From Actinoplanes flavus (GTDB lineage Bacteria; Actinomycetota; Actinomycetes; Mycobacteriales; Micromonosporaceae): DNA of 64,000 bases. The notes below the pieces were generated by a model, which did no database searches, was not told the origin of the DNA, and saw only the letters and a program-made list of their open reading frames with translations. This document shows positions 16,330 through 24,816 of the stretch, piece by piece. The stretch's first letter is position 1, and every line of letters starts with the position of its first letter. The stretch lies in contig NZ_JAGFNS010000025.1 of NCBI RefSeq assembly GCF_017592555.1, positions 84,611-148,610 on the forward strand, given 5' to 3'. The translations under genes and the position numbers were made by a program.

Positions 16330-16527
16330 GGCGGTGCTCACTTCCCCGGCGGTGGCCGGCTGTCGGTCTGACGCCGCCGCCTGCCCGCTTGTGGCGGACC
16401 CCCCGGCGCACGTCCCGGTGTTGACTCAATTATGCGTCTCCACCGGGCACGTGGCCATCGATTCAAGGGGTGATCCCGGTCATGAGCCTAAGGATCGAAA
16501 GTCAACCGCCAAACAGGCCGAAAGACT

Positions 16528-17967
16528 CTAGGTCCAACTGAGCAGTGTCCCCTCCGGGTCCTCGAGGAAGGAGCCGATGTCGCGCAGGAACCGGGAGCCC
16601 AGCTCGCCGTCGATGATCCGGTGGTCGAAGGAGAGCCCCAGCGTGGTCACCTCGCGGATCCGGATCTTGCCCTTGTGCACCCACGGCGTCGGCCGGATCG
16701 CGCCGAACGCCAGGATCGCCGACTCGCCGGGCGGCAGGATCGGGGTCCCGGTGTCGATGCCGAACACCCCCACGTTGGTGATCGAGAGGGTGCCGCCGGA
16801 CATGTCGGCCGGGGGCGTCTTCCCCGACTTCGCGGTCCGGACCAGTTCGTTCAGCGCCTCGGCCAGCTCCCGCAGGGTGAGCCGGCCGGCGTCCTTGACG
16901 TTCGGGACGATCAGCCCGCGCTCGGTCGCCGCCGCGATGCCGAGGTTCACGTAGTCCTTGACCACGATCTCGCCGGTCGCCCCGGACCAGGACGAGTTGA
17001 CCATCGGGTGCCGCTTGACCGCGAGCAGCACGGCCTTCGCCACCAGCAGCAGCGGCGAGATCCGGACGCCCTCGAACTCCCGGCGCTTCCGCAGCTTCTC
17101 CAGCGTCTTCATCGTGCGGGTCACGTCGACCGTCAGGAACTCCGTGACGTGCGGCGCGGTGAACGCGGACGCGACCATGTTCTCCGCGGTCAGCTTCCGC
17201 ACCCCCTTGATCGGGATGCGCTGCTCCCGGGAGGCGTCGAAGACCGCGGTGGCCGGGCTCGCCGCCACCGGCGCCGGCTTCTGTGCCGGAGCAGCGACAG
17301 CCAGGTGTACGTCCTCCCGCGTCACCGACCCCGACGGACCGGTGCCCTTGACCGCGGCCAGGTCGACGCCGAGATCCCGGGCGAGTTTCCGCACCGGCGG
17401 CTTGGCCAGCACCGGACCGGTACGGACGGCCCCGTTGGCCGGGCCTACGGGTTCGGCCGGACGGACCTCGGTAGCCGCCGGAGGCGGGGTCGGTGCCGTT
17501 GCCGCGGTTGTGGGAGCGGTGGGCGTACCGATGCGGGGTCGTCTTGTGGCGCTGGTGGTCCGCGGGCCGTAACCGACGAGAACGGCCGTGCGCCCGCCAG
17601 GTGCCGGTCCGCCGATGAGGCCGGCCTCGGCCTCGTCGGCGGCAGGAGCCGCAGCCGGAGCCGGAGCTGAAACCGGGGCCGCAGCCGGAGCCGGCGCGGG
17701 TGAATCGGGAAGGGGCGAGCCCGGTTCGGTGTCGATGGCGATGATCGGATGGCCGACCTCCACGACCGTCCCGGCCTCGTGGAAGATCCGGGTCACCACG
17801 CCGCCCCACTTGGCGGGGATCTCGACGGCCGCCTTGGCGGTCTCGACCTCGACGATCGGCTGGTTCAGCTCGATCGTGTCGCCGACCTTGACCAGCCAGG
17901 CCAGGATCTCGCCCTCGGTCAGCCCCTCGCCGAGGTCGGGCAGGTTGAACTTCTTGATCCGCGACAT
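16528..17967 (-). CDS. bkdC: 2-oxoacid dehydrogenase E2 (dihydrolipoyl acyltransferase)
   Basis: The 479-residue E2 core transfers the acyl group from lipoate to CoA. It has one lipoyl domain (residues 3-77; lipoyl Lys45 in VEVETAKAAVE), an Ala/Pro/Glu-rich linker, a peripheral-subunit-binding domain (VRKLARDLGVDLAAVKGTG), a second linker, and the acyltransferase domain ending in the catalytic FDHRIIDGELGSRFL. The ATG at 17967 starts 5 bases after the E1beta stop; a GTG nine bases earlier is possible. The E1 partners indicate a branched-chain or broad 2-oxoacid complex. No E3 gene is nearby. Confidence 0.93.
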   Translation of the reverse strand: MSRIKKFNLPDLGEGLTEGEILAWLVKVGDTIELNQPIVEVETAKAAVEIPAKWGGVVTRIFHEAGTVVEVGHPIIAIDTEPGSPLPDSPAPAPAAAPVSAPAPAAAPAADEAEAGLIGGPAPGGRTAVLVGYGPRTTSATRRPRIGTPTAPTTAATAPTPPPAATEVRPAEPVGPANGAVRTGPVLAKPPVRKLARDLGVDLAAVKGTGPSGSVTREDVHLAVAAPAQKPAPVAASPATAVFDASREQRIPIKGVRKLTAENMVASAFTAPHVTEFLTVDVTRTMKTLEKLRKRREFEGVRISPLLLVAKAVLLAVKRHPMVNSSWSGATGEIVVKDYVNLGIAAATERGLIVPNVKDAGRLTLRELAEALNELVRTAKSGKTPPADMSGGTLSITNVGVFGIDTGTPILPPGESAILAFGAIRPTPWVHKGKIRIREVTTLGLSFDHRIIDGELGSRFLRDIGSFLEDPEGTLLSWT

Positions 17968-17972
17968 CGGCG

Positions 17973-18950
17973 TCACCAGCCGAAGGAACGGTCGACGGCG
18001 TCCAGCACCCGGTCCAGGTCGGGGAGATACTCCTCCTCGACGCGGGCCGCCGGGTACGGAATGTCGTAACCGGTCACCCGCAGCACCGGCGCCTCCAGGG
18101 AGTAGAAGCACTCCTCGGTGATCCGGGCCGCGATCTCCGCGCCGAGACCCACGTTGCCGGGCGCCTCGTGGACGACGACCGCCCGGCCGGTCCGCCGGAC
18201 CGACTCGAAGATCACCGGGTAGTCGATCGGGGAGAGCGTGCGCAGGTCGATGACCTCCAGCTCCCGCCCGTCCTCGGCGGCGGCCGTGGCGGCGTCGAGC
18301 GCCACCCGGACCATCGGGCCGTACGCGAGCACCGTCGCGTCCGAACCGGGCCGGGCCACCCGCGCCGAGTGCAGCGGGAACGCCCCGCTCAGCGGCGCGT
18401 CGAGGTCGACCTCGCCCTTCTCCCAGTACCGGCGCTTCGGCTCGAAGAAGACCACCGGGTCGTCGGTGGCGATCGCCTGCTGGATCATCGTGTACGCGTC
18501 CGCCGGGTTGGCGCAGGTCACCACCTTGAGGCCGGGGGTGTGCGCGAAGTACGCCTCGGGCGACTCGGAGTGGTGCTCGACCGCGCCGATGCCGCCGCCG
18601 TACGGGATCCGGATGACGATCGGCAGCCGGACCTTGCCCTTGGAGCGGTAGTGCATCTTCGCCACCTGGGCGACGATCTGGTTGTACGCCGGGAACACGA
18701 ATCCGTCGAACTGGATCTCGCAGACCGGCCGGTAGCCACGGATGGCCAGGCCGACCGCGGTCCCGATGATGCCGGCCTCGGCCAGCGGGGTGTCGATGAC
18801 CCGGTCCTCGCCGAAGTCCTTCTGGAGGGCGTCGGTGATCCGGAAGACGCCGCCGAGCTTGCCGACGTCCTCGCCCATGATGACGACCTTGGGGTCGTCC
18901 TCGAGCGCGCGGCGGAGTCCGTGGTTGAGCGCTTTACCCAGGGTGATCAT
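17973..18950 (-). CDS. bkdB: 2-oxoacid dehydrogenase E1 beta subunit
   Basis: The 325-residue beta subunit of the thiamine-diphosphate E1 component shows the expected VVIMGEDVGKLGGVF, DTPLAEAGIIGTAVGLA, PVCEIQFDGFVFPAYNQI and IPYGGGIGAVEHHSESPEA segments. The last carries the histidines that contact the E1 active site. Its ATG overlaps the E1alpha stop by one base, and it is followed directly by E2. The substrate preference for branched-chain oxoacids is inferred from overall similarity to BkdB rather than PdhB. Confidence 0.94.
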   Translation of the reverse strand: MITLGKALNHGLRRALEDDPKVVIMGEDVGKLGGVFRITDALQKDFGEDRVIDTPLAEAGIIGTAVGLAIRGYRPVCEIQFDGFVFPAYNQIVAQVAKMHYRSKGKVRLPIVIRIPYGGGIGAVEHHSESPEAYFAHTPGLKVVTCANPADAYTMIQQAIATDDPVVFFEPKRRYWEKGEVDLDAPLSGAFPLHSARVARPGSDATVLAYGPMVRVALDAATAAAEDGRELEVIDLRTLSPIDYPVIFESVRRTGRAVVVHEAPGNVGLGAEIAARITEECFYSLEAPVLRVTGYDIPYPAARVEEEYLPDLDRVLDAVDRSFGW

Positions 18951-20089
18951 CAGTGCGCGCTCCCCTCGAACGAGGCCTGGTACTCGGTGAAGGCGGTCCG
19001 CTGGGCGTCGATCTCCGGCGAGCCGTTCGGGTAGACGTTGTCGAAGAGGGTCACGGGTTGTGGATCAGGCATCGCCAGCACCCGTTCCCGTAGGTCGAGG
19101 GCCTGCTTGTTGGCCTCCGCGTCGACCTCGGCGAAGAAGTCCTTCTTGGCGATCTTCTGCTTGGACAGGAAGGCCTTGAGCCGGCTGATCGGGTCCTTCG
19201 CCTTCCACGCCTCGACCTCGCTGGCGATCCGGTAGCGGGTGGGGTCGTCGGAGCTGGTGTGCGCCCCCATCCGGTACGTGTACGCCTCGATCAGCGTCGG
19301 GCCCTGGCCGTTGCGCGCGTTGTCGAGCGCGGCCCGGGTCACCGCGTAGGTGGCGAGCACGTCGTTGCCGTCCACCCGGATGCCGGGGAAGCCGTAGCCG
19401 CCGGCCCGCCGGTACAGCGGGACCCGGGTCTGGCGCTCCAGGGGCTCGGAGATGGCGTACTGGTTGTTCTGGCAGAAGAAGACGATCGGCGCGTTGAAGA
19501 CGCCGGACCACACGAACGACTCGTTGACCTCGCCCTGGCTGGTCGCGCCGTCGCCGAAGTAGGCGATCACCGCCTCGCCGTCGGCCGAACCGGTCTTGCC
19601 GTCCATGGTGACGCCCATGGCGTAGCCGGTCGCGTGCAGCGTCTGCGAGCCGATCACGATCGTGTAGGTGTTGAACTTGAACTCGTTCGGATCCCAACCG
19701 CCCTGGTCCACGCCCCGGAACAGGCCGAACGGCATGATCGGGTCGATGCCGCGGCAGTAGAGGACACCGTGCTCGCGGTAGGTCGGGAAGGCCATGTCCT
19801 GCGGGCGCAGCGCCCGCCCGGAGCCGACCTGTGCCGCCTCCTGCCCGAGCAGACTGGCCCAGATGCCCAGCTCACCCTGCCGTTGCAGGGCGACCGCCTC
19901 GCTGTCGAGACGCCGGACCGTGACCAGGTCCCGGTAGAGACCGCGGTACTCCTCGTCGGTGAAGTCGACGGAGTACGTCGTCCCGTCAGCCGTGGTGACG
20001 GTGTCGACGCGCTCCCCGTCGGGGGTCAGCAGTTGGACGAAGCCGCCGGCTGGAATGTCGCTGCCGGCCACGCTCTCGCCTTTCGCCAT
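18950..20089 (-). CDS. bkdA: 2-oxoacid dehydrogenase E1 alpha subunit
   Basis: The 379-residue alpha subunit decarboxylates the 2-oxoacid. The thiamine-diphosphate motif runs from GDG (179-181) to NNQYAIS (about 208-214). The phosphorylation-loop region YRMGAHTSSDDPTRYR and the N-terminal QEAAQVGSGRALRPQD are typical. The ATG at 20089 was chosen for its AGGAGA site; an upstream GTG/ATG would add 7 residues. It is the first gene of the three-gene unit reading leftwards. Confidence 0.94.
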   Translation of the reverse strand: MAKGESVAGSDIPAGGFVQLLTPDGERVDTVTTADGTTYSVDFTDEEYRGLYRDLVTVRRLDSEAVALQRQGELGIWASLLGQEAAQVGSGRALRPQDMAFPTYREHGVLYCRGIDPIMPFGLFRGVDQGGWDPNEFKFNTYTIVIGSQTLHATGYAMGVTMDGKTGSADGEAVIAYFGDGATSQGEVNESFVWSGVFNAPIVFFCQNNQYAISEPLERQTRVPLYRRAGGYGFPGIRVDGNDVLATYAVTRAALDNARNGQGPTLIEAYTYRMGAHTSSDDPTRYRIASEVEAWKAKDPISRLKAFLSKQKIAKKDFFAEVDAEANKQALDLRERVLAMPDPQPVTLFDNVYPNGSPEIDAQRTAFTEYQASFEGSAH

Positions 20090-20491
20090 CCGTGTCTCCT
20101 GTTTCCTCAACTAAGCCCGCGGCGGGTGTCTCCCGGCCACGCGGCTGACCACTGGGGGCCGCGCCTGGCCCGGGTGGGGTTGACGCGCGGCGGTCTCCGG
20201 CAGGTCGCCGGGACGGCACGCTGTCACCCCGCTTGGTCGGCGGAGGGCGACAGCGGCGATGCCGTCGCCCCCATCCTGACAGAGAGAGTGAGCCGCATTA
20301 CAGGCTGCGTAGATCACGAAAAGAGATCCTGTCGACGCATCGTCGGCAGTATTTGCCCGCTTTAGTAACTTTTGTACCCTCACTTTGGTACGAATGGCCC
20401 TACTGCGCCGCAGCGGAATTCGCCAACCGTCGTTCATCCCCAGTGACCGGAACTGATCCGAGTCGATCTTTTCCAGTGGGGGGATACTCGC
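20090..20491. other. Intergenic region between bkdA and an Arg/Asp-repeat gene
   Basis: About 400 bases separate divergent genes. The part between 20290 and 20430 is clearly A/T-richer than the surroundings and probably carries both promoters. It includes the inverted repeat GTACC-N8-GGTAC (20374-20391). No coding frame was accepted. Confidence 0.5.
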
Positions 20492-21664
20492 GTGCCGCAC
20501 CTGCCCGACGACGACGGCTACCAGCCGCGGCTCAAGGTGCTGCGCAAGCGCCTGAACGGGGTGTACCGCGAGGATCTCGGCTTCTCCGGGCCGACCCGGC
20601 GCTACGTGCTGATGGTCGCGCTCCTGGTCGGGCTGGCCTCGGTGCCCACCCTCGCCGTCCTCACCGCCGGCCGCAGCGAGATCACCGGCACGGATCGGCC
20701 CGGCGCGATGGACATGCCATTCCTGCCGCCTCCGGCGAGCGGTCCGGTGCGGCCTTTCCCGCCACCCTCGGTCGCGGCTCCCACCGATCAGGGGTACGGC
20801 CACCGCCCCCGCCCCGGGAAATCCGGCACACCGTCCGGTCCGGCCGCGTCCCGTCACCCGTCCTCGCCCTCGTCGCCCACCACCCCGAACGCGGACATCC
20901 CGTCCCCGGGCCGGGTGTTCCCTCCGTCCCCCGTCCAGGGCCGGACGTCTCCGCGGCCCCCGGATCGGAAGCCGGCGCGAGTCTTGCCGCCGACAGTGCC
21001 GTCCGCACCTCCGGCCGGCGTCGTGCCGTCGCGGCCGGCGGTCCCGGCCCGACCGGCCCGACCGAAGCGGGTCCAACCTCAGCGGATGGCCCGTTCCGCA
21101 CCCGGCGGTATCCCCACCGTTCCGGAACTGCCGGCTGTTCCAGCAGAGGACGAGGTCCCGAAGTGGTCCCGCTCGTCCCCTTTCCCGTCCGTTGCCGGCC
21201 TGCCACCCGTTCCCGGAGAGCCGTCCCGTTCATCCGAAGACCGTTCTGACCGGGACCGTCAGCACTCCGACCGGGACCGTCCTGACCGGGACCGTCCTGA
21301 CCGGGACCGTCCTCATCGGGACCGTCCTCACCGGGATAGCTATCGCCCGGACGACTCCTCGGACGGCTGGTCCCAGGACCGTCCGTCCCGGGACCAGCGT
21401 TCCCCGGATCGGGATGGCGGGCCGGACCGGCCGTCCAAACCGTCCCGGAATCAGCACTCCGCGGGCGACCTCCCGGTCGTGCCCGACACATCGAACCGGG
21501 GCCGAAGGGCCACACCAGGCCCGCGCGCCGTACCCGACGAACCCGACCGGGGTTCCTCGGACCACGACGAATCGCCCTGCCCCGACCACGGGTCACTCCC
21601 CGCTTCACCGTCCATGGCAGCCGGTCGCCGGACCGGCCCCGACACCGTCGGAGGTCAGCGATGA
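20492..21664 (+). CDS. Membrane-anchored Pro/Arg/Asp-rich repeat protein
   Basis: The 390-residue protein has a short cytoplasmic head (about 40 residues, PRLKVLRKRLNGVYREDLG), one membrane helix (YVLMVALLVGLASVPTLAVL), then a long Pro/Ser/Arg-rich tail. Inside the tail a 15-bp DNA repeat (about 21278-21335) encodes the alternating DRDRP units. The GTG start has a GGGGGG-type site. The tail looks disordered and strongly charged, and outside the membrane if the helix acts as a signal anchor. No family is recognised. The last codons overlap the next gene by 4 bp. Confidence 0.65.
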   Translation: MPHLPDDDGYQPRLKVLRKRLNGVYREDLGFSGPTRRYVLMVALLVGLASVPTLAVLTAGRSEITGTDRPGAMDMPFLPPPASGPVRPFPPPSVAAPTDQGYGHRPRPGKSGTPSGPAASRHPSSPSSPTTPNADIPSPGRVFPPSPVQGRTSPRPPDRKPARVLPPTVPSAPPAGVVPSRPAVPARPARPKRVQPQRMARSAPGGIPTVPELPAVPAEDEVPKWSRSSPFPSVAGLPPVPGEPSRSSEDRSDRDRQHSDRDRPDRDRPDRDRPHRDRPHRDSYRPDDSSDGWSQDRPSRDQRSPDRDGGPDRPSKPSRNQHSAGDLPVVPDTSNRGRRATPGPRAVPDEPDRGSSDHDESPCPDHGSLPASPSMAAGRRTGPDTVGGQR

Positions 21665-21909
21665 CCGATCACAACCACAACATCCGCTCGTCCCGGATCC
21701 TCGAGCAGAGCTACTCGGGCGGGAACGCGGTCCGTCGCCTACTCAGCGACTCCAACTCCGAGGAGAACCGCCTCGCCAACCGCCCGTATCGGGGTCAGCA
21801 CCGGGCCGAGCACACCAACTACCCGGAGGACCGCCGCAGTGACCGCAGCTCCCGGGTAGGCCGCCATCACGCCGACCGGGCCCCCGACCACTACATCAAT
21901 CGCCGCTGA
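21661..21909 (+). CDS. Small His/Arg-rich hypothetical protein
   Basis: The 82-residue, hydrophilic protein (MTDHNHNIRSSRILEQSYSG at the start, many Arg, His, Asn and Asp) has no membrane helix and no recognised domain. Its ATG overlaps the stop of the upstream repeat-protein gene (ATGA), so the two are probably co-translated. The segment SRILEQSYSGGNAVRRLLS could be a short helix. Coding is supported by the overlap and codon bias rather than by homology. Confidence 0.6.
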   Translation: MTDHNHNIRSSRILEQSYSGGNAVRRLLSDSNSEENRLANRPYRGQHRAEHTNYPEDRRSDRSSRVGRHHADRAPDHYINRR

Positions 21910-21919
21910 CGCCAGCCGG

Positions 21920-23122
21920 TCATTCCTCGCGGTTGGCTTCCAGCCAGGCGTCGATGGCGGCGGTGTCGTTCGGGTCCACGCCCTCGGCGATGAGCTGAGC
22001 CACCGCCGCCGTGGCCGGGCTGCGTCGTTCGCCCGTCGTGTAGAGGCGGGCGAACTCCGGGATCAGCTCCTCCATCGCCGCCTCGGCCTGCTCGGCCGCG
22101 GCCGTGGGCAGCCCCCGGCGGCGCATCGCGAACGCCGACCAGGCCCGAACCACCCGCGGCAGCATGGCCGCGTCGTCCAGGTCCAGCACGGCCCGCCGGT
22201 GCACCCAGTCGAGCAGGAACAACCCGGCCACGGCCGGGCTCCAGCGCAGCGGGTCGGCGCCGGGCAGAGTGGCGCCGTGATCCAGGAGGAGGCTGAGACA
22301 GAACTCCAGCGACGCGCTCTCCGGTGTCGTGGCCGCCCCGGTGGGCAGGTCGAACCGGGCCGCCTCCGGGGAGGTCAGGAAGTCCCGGATCAGGCCGGTG
22401 TCGTCGGGTCCGGACGGCTCGCTGAGCGGCGGCGTGGTCGCCGCCGGCAGCAGGGCCAGCCGGGCCCCGGCCAGTGTCCGGTCGGTGGCGAGCGACCCGT
22501 CCGACGGCAGTTCGCTCAGACCGTCGGTGACCTCCAGGTGCCGGCTGACCTCGTCGCGCAGCCGACCCGGATCCTCACTGCGGAACCAGGTCAGCTCGTC
22601 GGCCGCGCAGATCTGCCGCACCTGGTCGAGCAGCGCCTCCGCCGAGGTGGCCACGAAGACGTCCTTGGTGATGCCGATGTTGTGGTCGACGAGGGCCACC
22701 ACGGCGTGCTCGGGACCACCGGCGACGGCGTCCTCGTACGCGAAGGTGACCAGGTAGGACGTCTGGTCCCCGTACACGTCGCCATAGGCCCAGCAACCGG
22801 TGGCCCGGACCCGGCCGAGCTGGCCGGCCCACGACGGTGATCGCCGGTCGTGGCCGACCCGGCCGGCGCCGTCGGCCTCCGGGACCAGGGTGGCGAAGAC
22901 GTCCCGGATGGTCACCGCGGCGGGTGTGCCGGAATGGACCGTGGCGGTCAGGAAACGGCCCACGAAGTCGCGCACGGCCTCGGCGCGGTCCTCCGCGGCC
23001 ATCGCGTAGACACTGCCGAGCAGCGCGGCGCCGAGCATCTCGGCATCGAGCGCGCAGCCCAGTTTCGTGACGTCGCGGGCCGCGTGCAACACGGCGTCGT
23101 ACGCGGTCCGGGGTGCGGGCAT
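21920..23122 (-). CDS. Hypothetical protein (400 aa)
   Basis: The 400-residue soluble protein has no recognised catalytic motif. Its N-terminal half is helical (ALDAEMLGAALLGSVYAMAAEDRAEAVRDF split over two helices). A middle alpha/beta region with YLVTFAYEDAVAGGPEHAVVALVDHNIGITKDVFV follows, which would suit a regulatory or binding domain, and a C-terminal helical region rich in Ala and Glu. It sits directly downstream of the GTPase pair on the same strand, with a 32-bp gap, so it may be the last gene of that unit. Confidence 0.75.
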   Translation of the reverse strand: MPAPRTAYDAVLHAARDVTKLGCALDAEMLGAALLGSVYAMAAEDRAEAVRDFVGRFLTATVHSGTPAAVTIRDVFATLVPEADGAGRVGHDRRSPSWAGQLGRVRATGCWAYGDVYGDQTSYLVTFAYEDAVAGGPEHAVVALVDHNIGITKDVFVATSAEALLDQVRQICAADELTWFRSEDPGRLRDEVSRHLEVTDGLSELPSDGSLATDRTLAGARLALLPAATTPPLSEPSGPDDTGLIRDFLTSPEAARFDLPTGAATTPESASLEFCLSLLLDHGATLPGADPLRWSPAVAGLFLLDWVHRRAVLDLDDAAMLPRVVRAWSAFAMRRRGLPTAAAEQAEAAMEELIPEFARLYTTGERRSPATAAVAQLIAEGVDPNDTAAIDAWLEANREE

Positions 23123-23154
23123 GCCGCGAGCCTACGCCCGCGGCGTGGCCCGAA

Positions 23155-24816
23155 CTACTCCGCGCGCACCACCGCGAGCGCTTCCCTCGCCTGGGCGTAC
23201 GCGTTCAGCACCTCGCGGACCGGCGCCACCACGTACCCCCGGCCGACGTCGGTGACCGCGGCCCGCAGCCGCTTCTCGGCCCGGCGTCGCGCCCGGCGTG
23301 CGCCGGCCTCGATGACCGGGCGCAGCAGCAGCCAGAGCAGCAGACCGCCGAGGATGCCGCCGAGCAGCAGCAGGGTGGGCAGCGGAACCGCGCCGACTTG
23401 GGGATCGTCGAACTCCGGCAGCCCGAGGGCGGTCAGGACGTAGCCGAGGACGAGCCAGGCGAGCCCGGCGGTCGCGGTGGCCAGCAGCACCCATTGCAGG
23501 ATCCCGGCGACCCGCCACCAGAACGGCGACCGCTCCATGCCGAGGTCGGTCTGCGCGACGGCCCGGTCCAGCGCGTCCGGCAGGTCGGCCGCCCGGGAGC
23601 GGGCCGCGGTGTTCAGCGCGGGCGCCCACACCTCCGGCAGCGGTGCGGCGGCCCGGGCCGCGACGGCCCGGACCGAGAGGCCGACCGCCGACTTCTGCGC
23701 GGCATCGGCCTCCGGCACCGAGGTACGCGGAACGACATCCGTGGACACCGCATCGGTCTTGACCGGCTCCAGATGCAGCCGGCGCAGCGGGTCGGGCCGT
23801 AGCCGGCGCAGCCCCCGGACCAGCGGCCAGCCGGTCGCCGCCGCGGCCCGGTGCCGGTAGGCGCCCGCGGTCGCGTCCGCCACCCCGGGCACTCCGGCCG
23901 ACTCGGCCAGCGCGTCGCACAACTGCCGGACGGTCGCCCGGTCCACCTCGTCCTCGGCGGCCGGCGGCCCGATCGTGCCGCCCAGCTGTTCGGCGACCGC
24001 GTCCAGGTCGGCGCTCAGCCGGCGCAGCGCGGCCTGCCGGTTGGCCACCGTGCTCTCCAGCGCGGACCGGAGCTCCCGGAGCATGCCGGGCTGCTTGGCC
24101 GAGGAGGCGATCACCGGAGTGCCGGTGAGCCCGTCCTCCTCGAGGAGCCGGGTCAGGTCGCCGAGCACCACCTCGGTGTCGCCGGGGGTGAGCCGGTCGG
24201 CCTGGTTGAGCACCACGATGGTGACGCCGGAGTGAGCGCTGAACTGGGACAGGTACGCCCGGTGCAGGACCCGGTCGCCGTACTTCTGCGGGTCGACCAC
24301 CCAGACGATCTGGTCGACCAGGCCGAGCAGGCGGTCCACCTCGAGCTGGTGGCTGCGCTCGACCGAGTCGAAGTCGGGCAGGTCGAGCAGGACCAGCCCG
24401 CGCAGGGCCGCCTCGTCGTCGCCGTCCAGCGCGCTCTCCCGGACGAACCGCTGCCGGGGCAGCACACCGACCCAGTCGAGCAGACGGTTCGCCGGCTCCA
24501 GCGGCCCCCACACGCAGGCGTGCGCCGTGCCGGTGGTCGGCCGCCGCACCCCGACCTGGGAGAGCTTGAACCGGGCCAGCGCGTTGAACAGGCTCGACTT
24601 GCCGCTGCCGGTGCTGCCGGCGAGCGCCACCACGGTGTGGTCGAGCGACAGCGAGAGCCGGTTGCCGGCCCGTTCCACCAGCGTGTGCGCGGCGACCAGG
24701 TCACTGTCCGGAAGGTACGGGTCGGCCACCCGCAGGAACCGGGACAGCGCCTCCAGCCGGCGGGCCAGCTCGTCGCCGTCGACCCGCTTGCCGGGCACCC
24801 TCTGTGCCACGTTCAT
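23155..24816 (-). CDS. Dynamin-like membrane GTPase (second of pair)
   Basis: The 553-residue protein has an N-terminal GTPase domain: P-loop GSTGSGKSS (67-75), G3 segment LLDLPDFDSVERS, and G4 VVLNQADRLT with an NxxD signature. A long helical region follows, then two C-terminal membrane helices (ILQWVLLATATAGLAWLVLG; LPTLLLLGGILGGLLLWLLL). This is the layout of bacterial dynamin-like proteins such as Streptomyces DynB, which help to stabilise FtsZ rings. The ATG overlaps the upstream GTPase stop (ATGA); a much longer upstream reading is a shadow of that gene. Homology to DynA/DynB is inferred from layout and gene pairing. Confidence 0.85.
   Translation of the reverse strand: MNVAQRVPGKRVDGDELARRLEALSRFLRVADPYLPDSDLVAAHTLVERAGNRLSLSLDHTVVALAGSTGSGKSSLFNALARFKLSQVGVRRPTTGTAHACVWGPLEPANRLLDWVGVLPRQRFVRESALDGDDEAALRGLVLLDLPDFDSVERSHQLEVDRLLGLVDQIVWVVDPQKYGDRVLHRAYLSQFSAHSGVTIVVLNQADRLTPGDTEVVLGDLTRLLEEDGLTGTPVIASSAKQPGMLRELRSALESTVANRQAALRRLSADLDAVAEQLGGTIGPPAAEDEVDRATVRQLCDALAESAGVPGVADATAGAYRHRAAAATGWPLVRGLRRLRPDPLRRLHLEPVKTDAVSTDVVPRTSVPEADAAQKSAVGLSVRAVAARAAAPLPEVWAPALNTAARSRAADLPDALDRAVAQTDLGMERSPFWWRVAGILQWVLLATATAGLAWLVLGYVLTALGLPEFDDPQVGAVPLPTLLLLGGILGGLLLWLLLRPVIEAGARRARRRAEKRLRAAVTDVGRGYVVAPVREVLNAYAQAREALAVVRAE

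Noticed and set aside
16040..16527. Plus-strand frames antisense to the 46-residue gene
   Set aside because: They cross the terminator hairpin and show no coding character; the minus-strand small gene fits all signals better.
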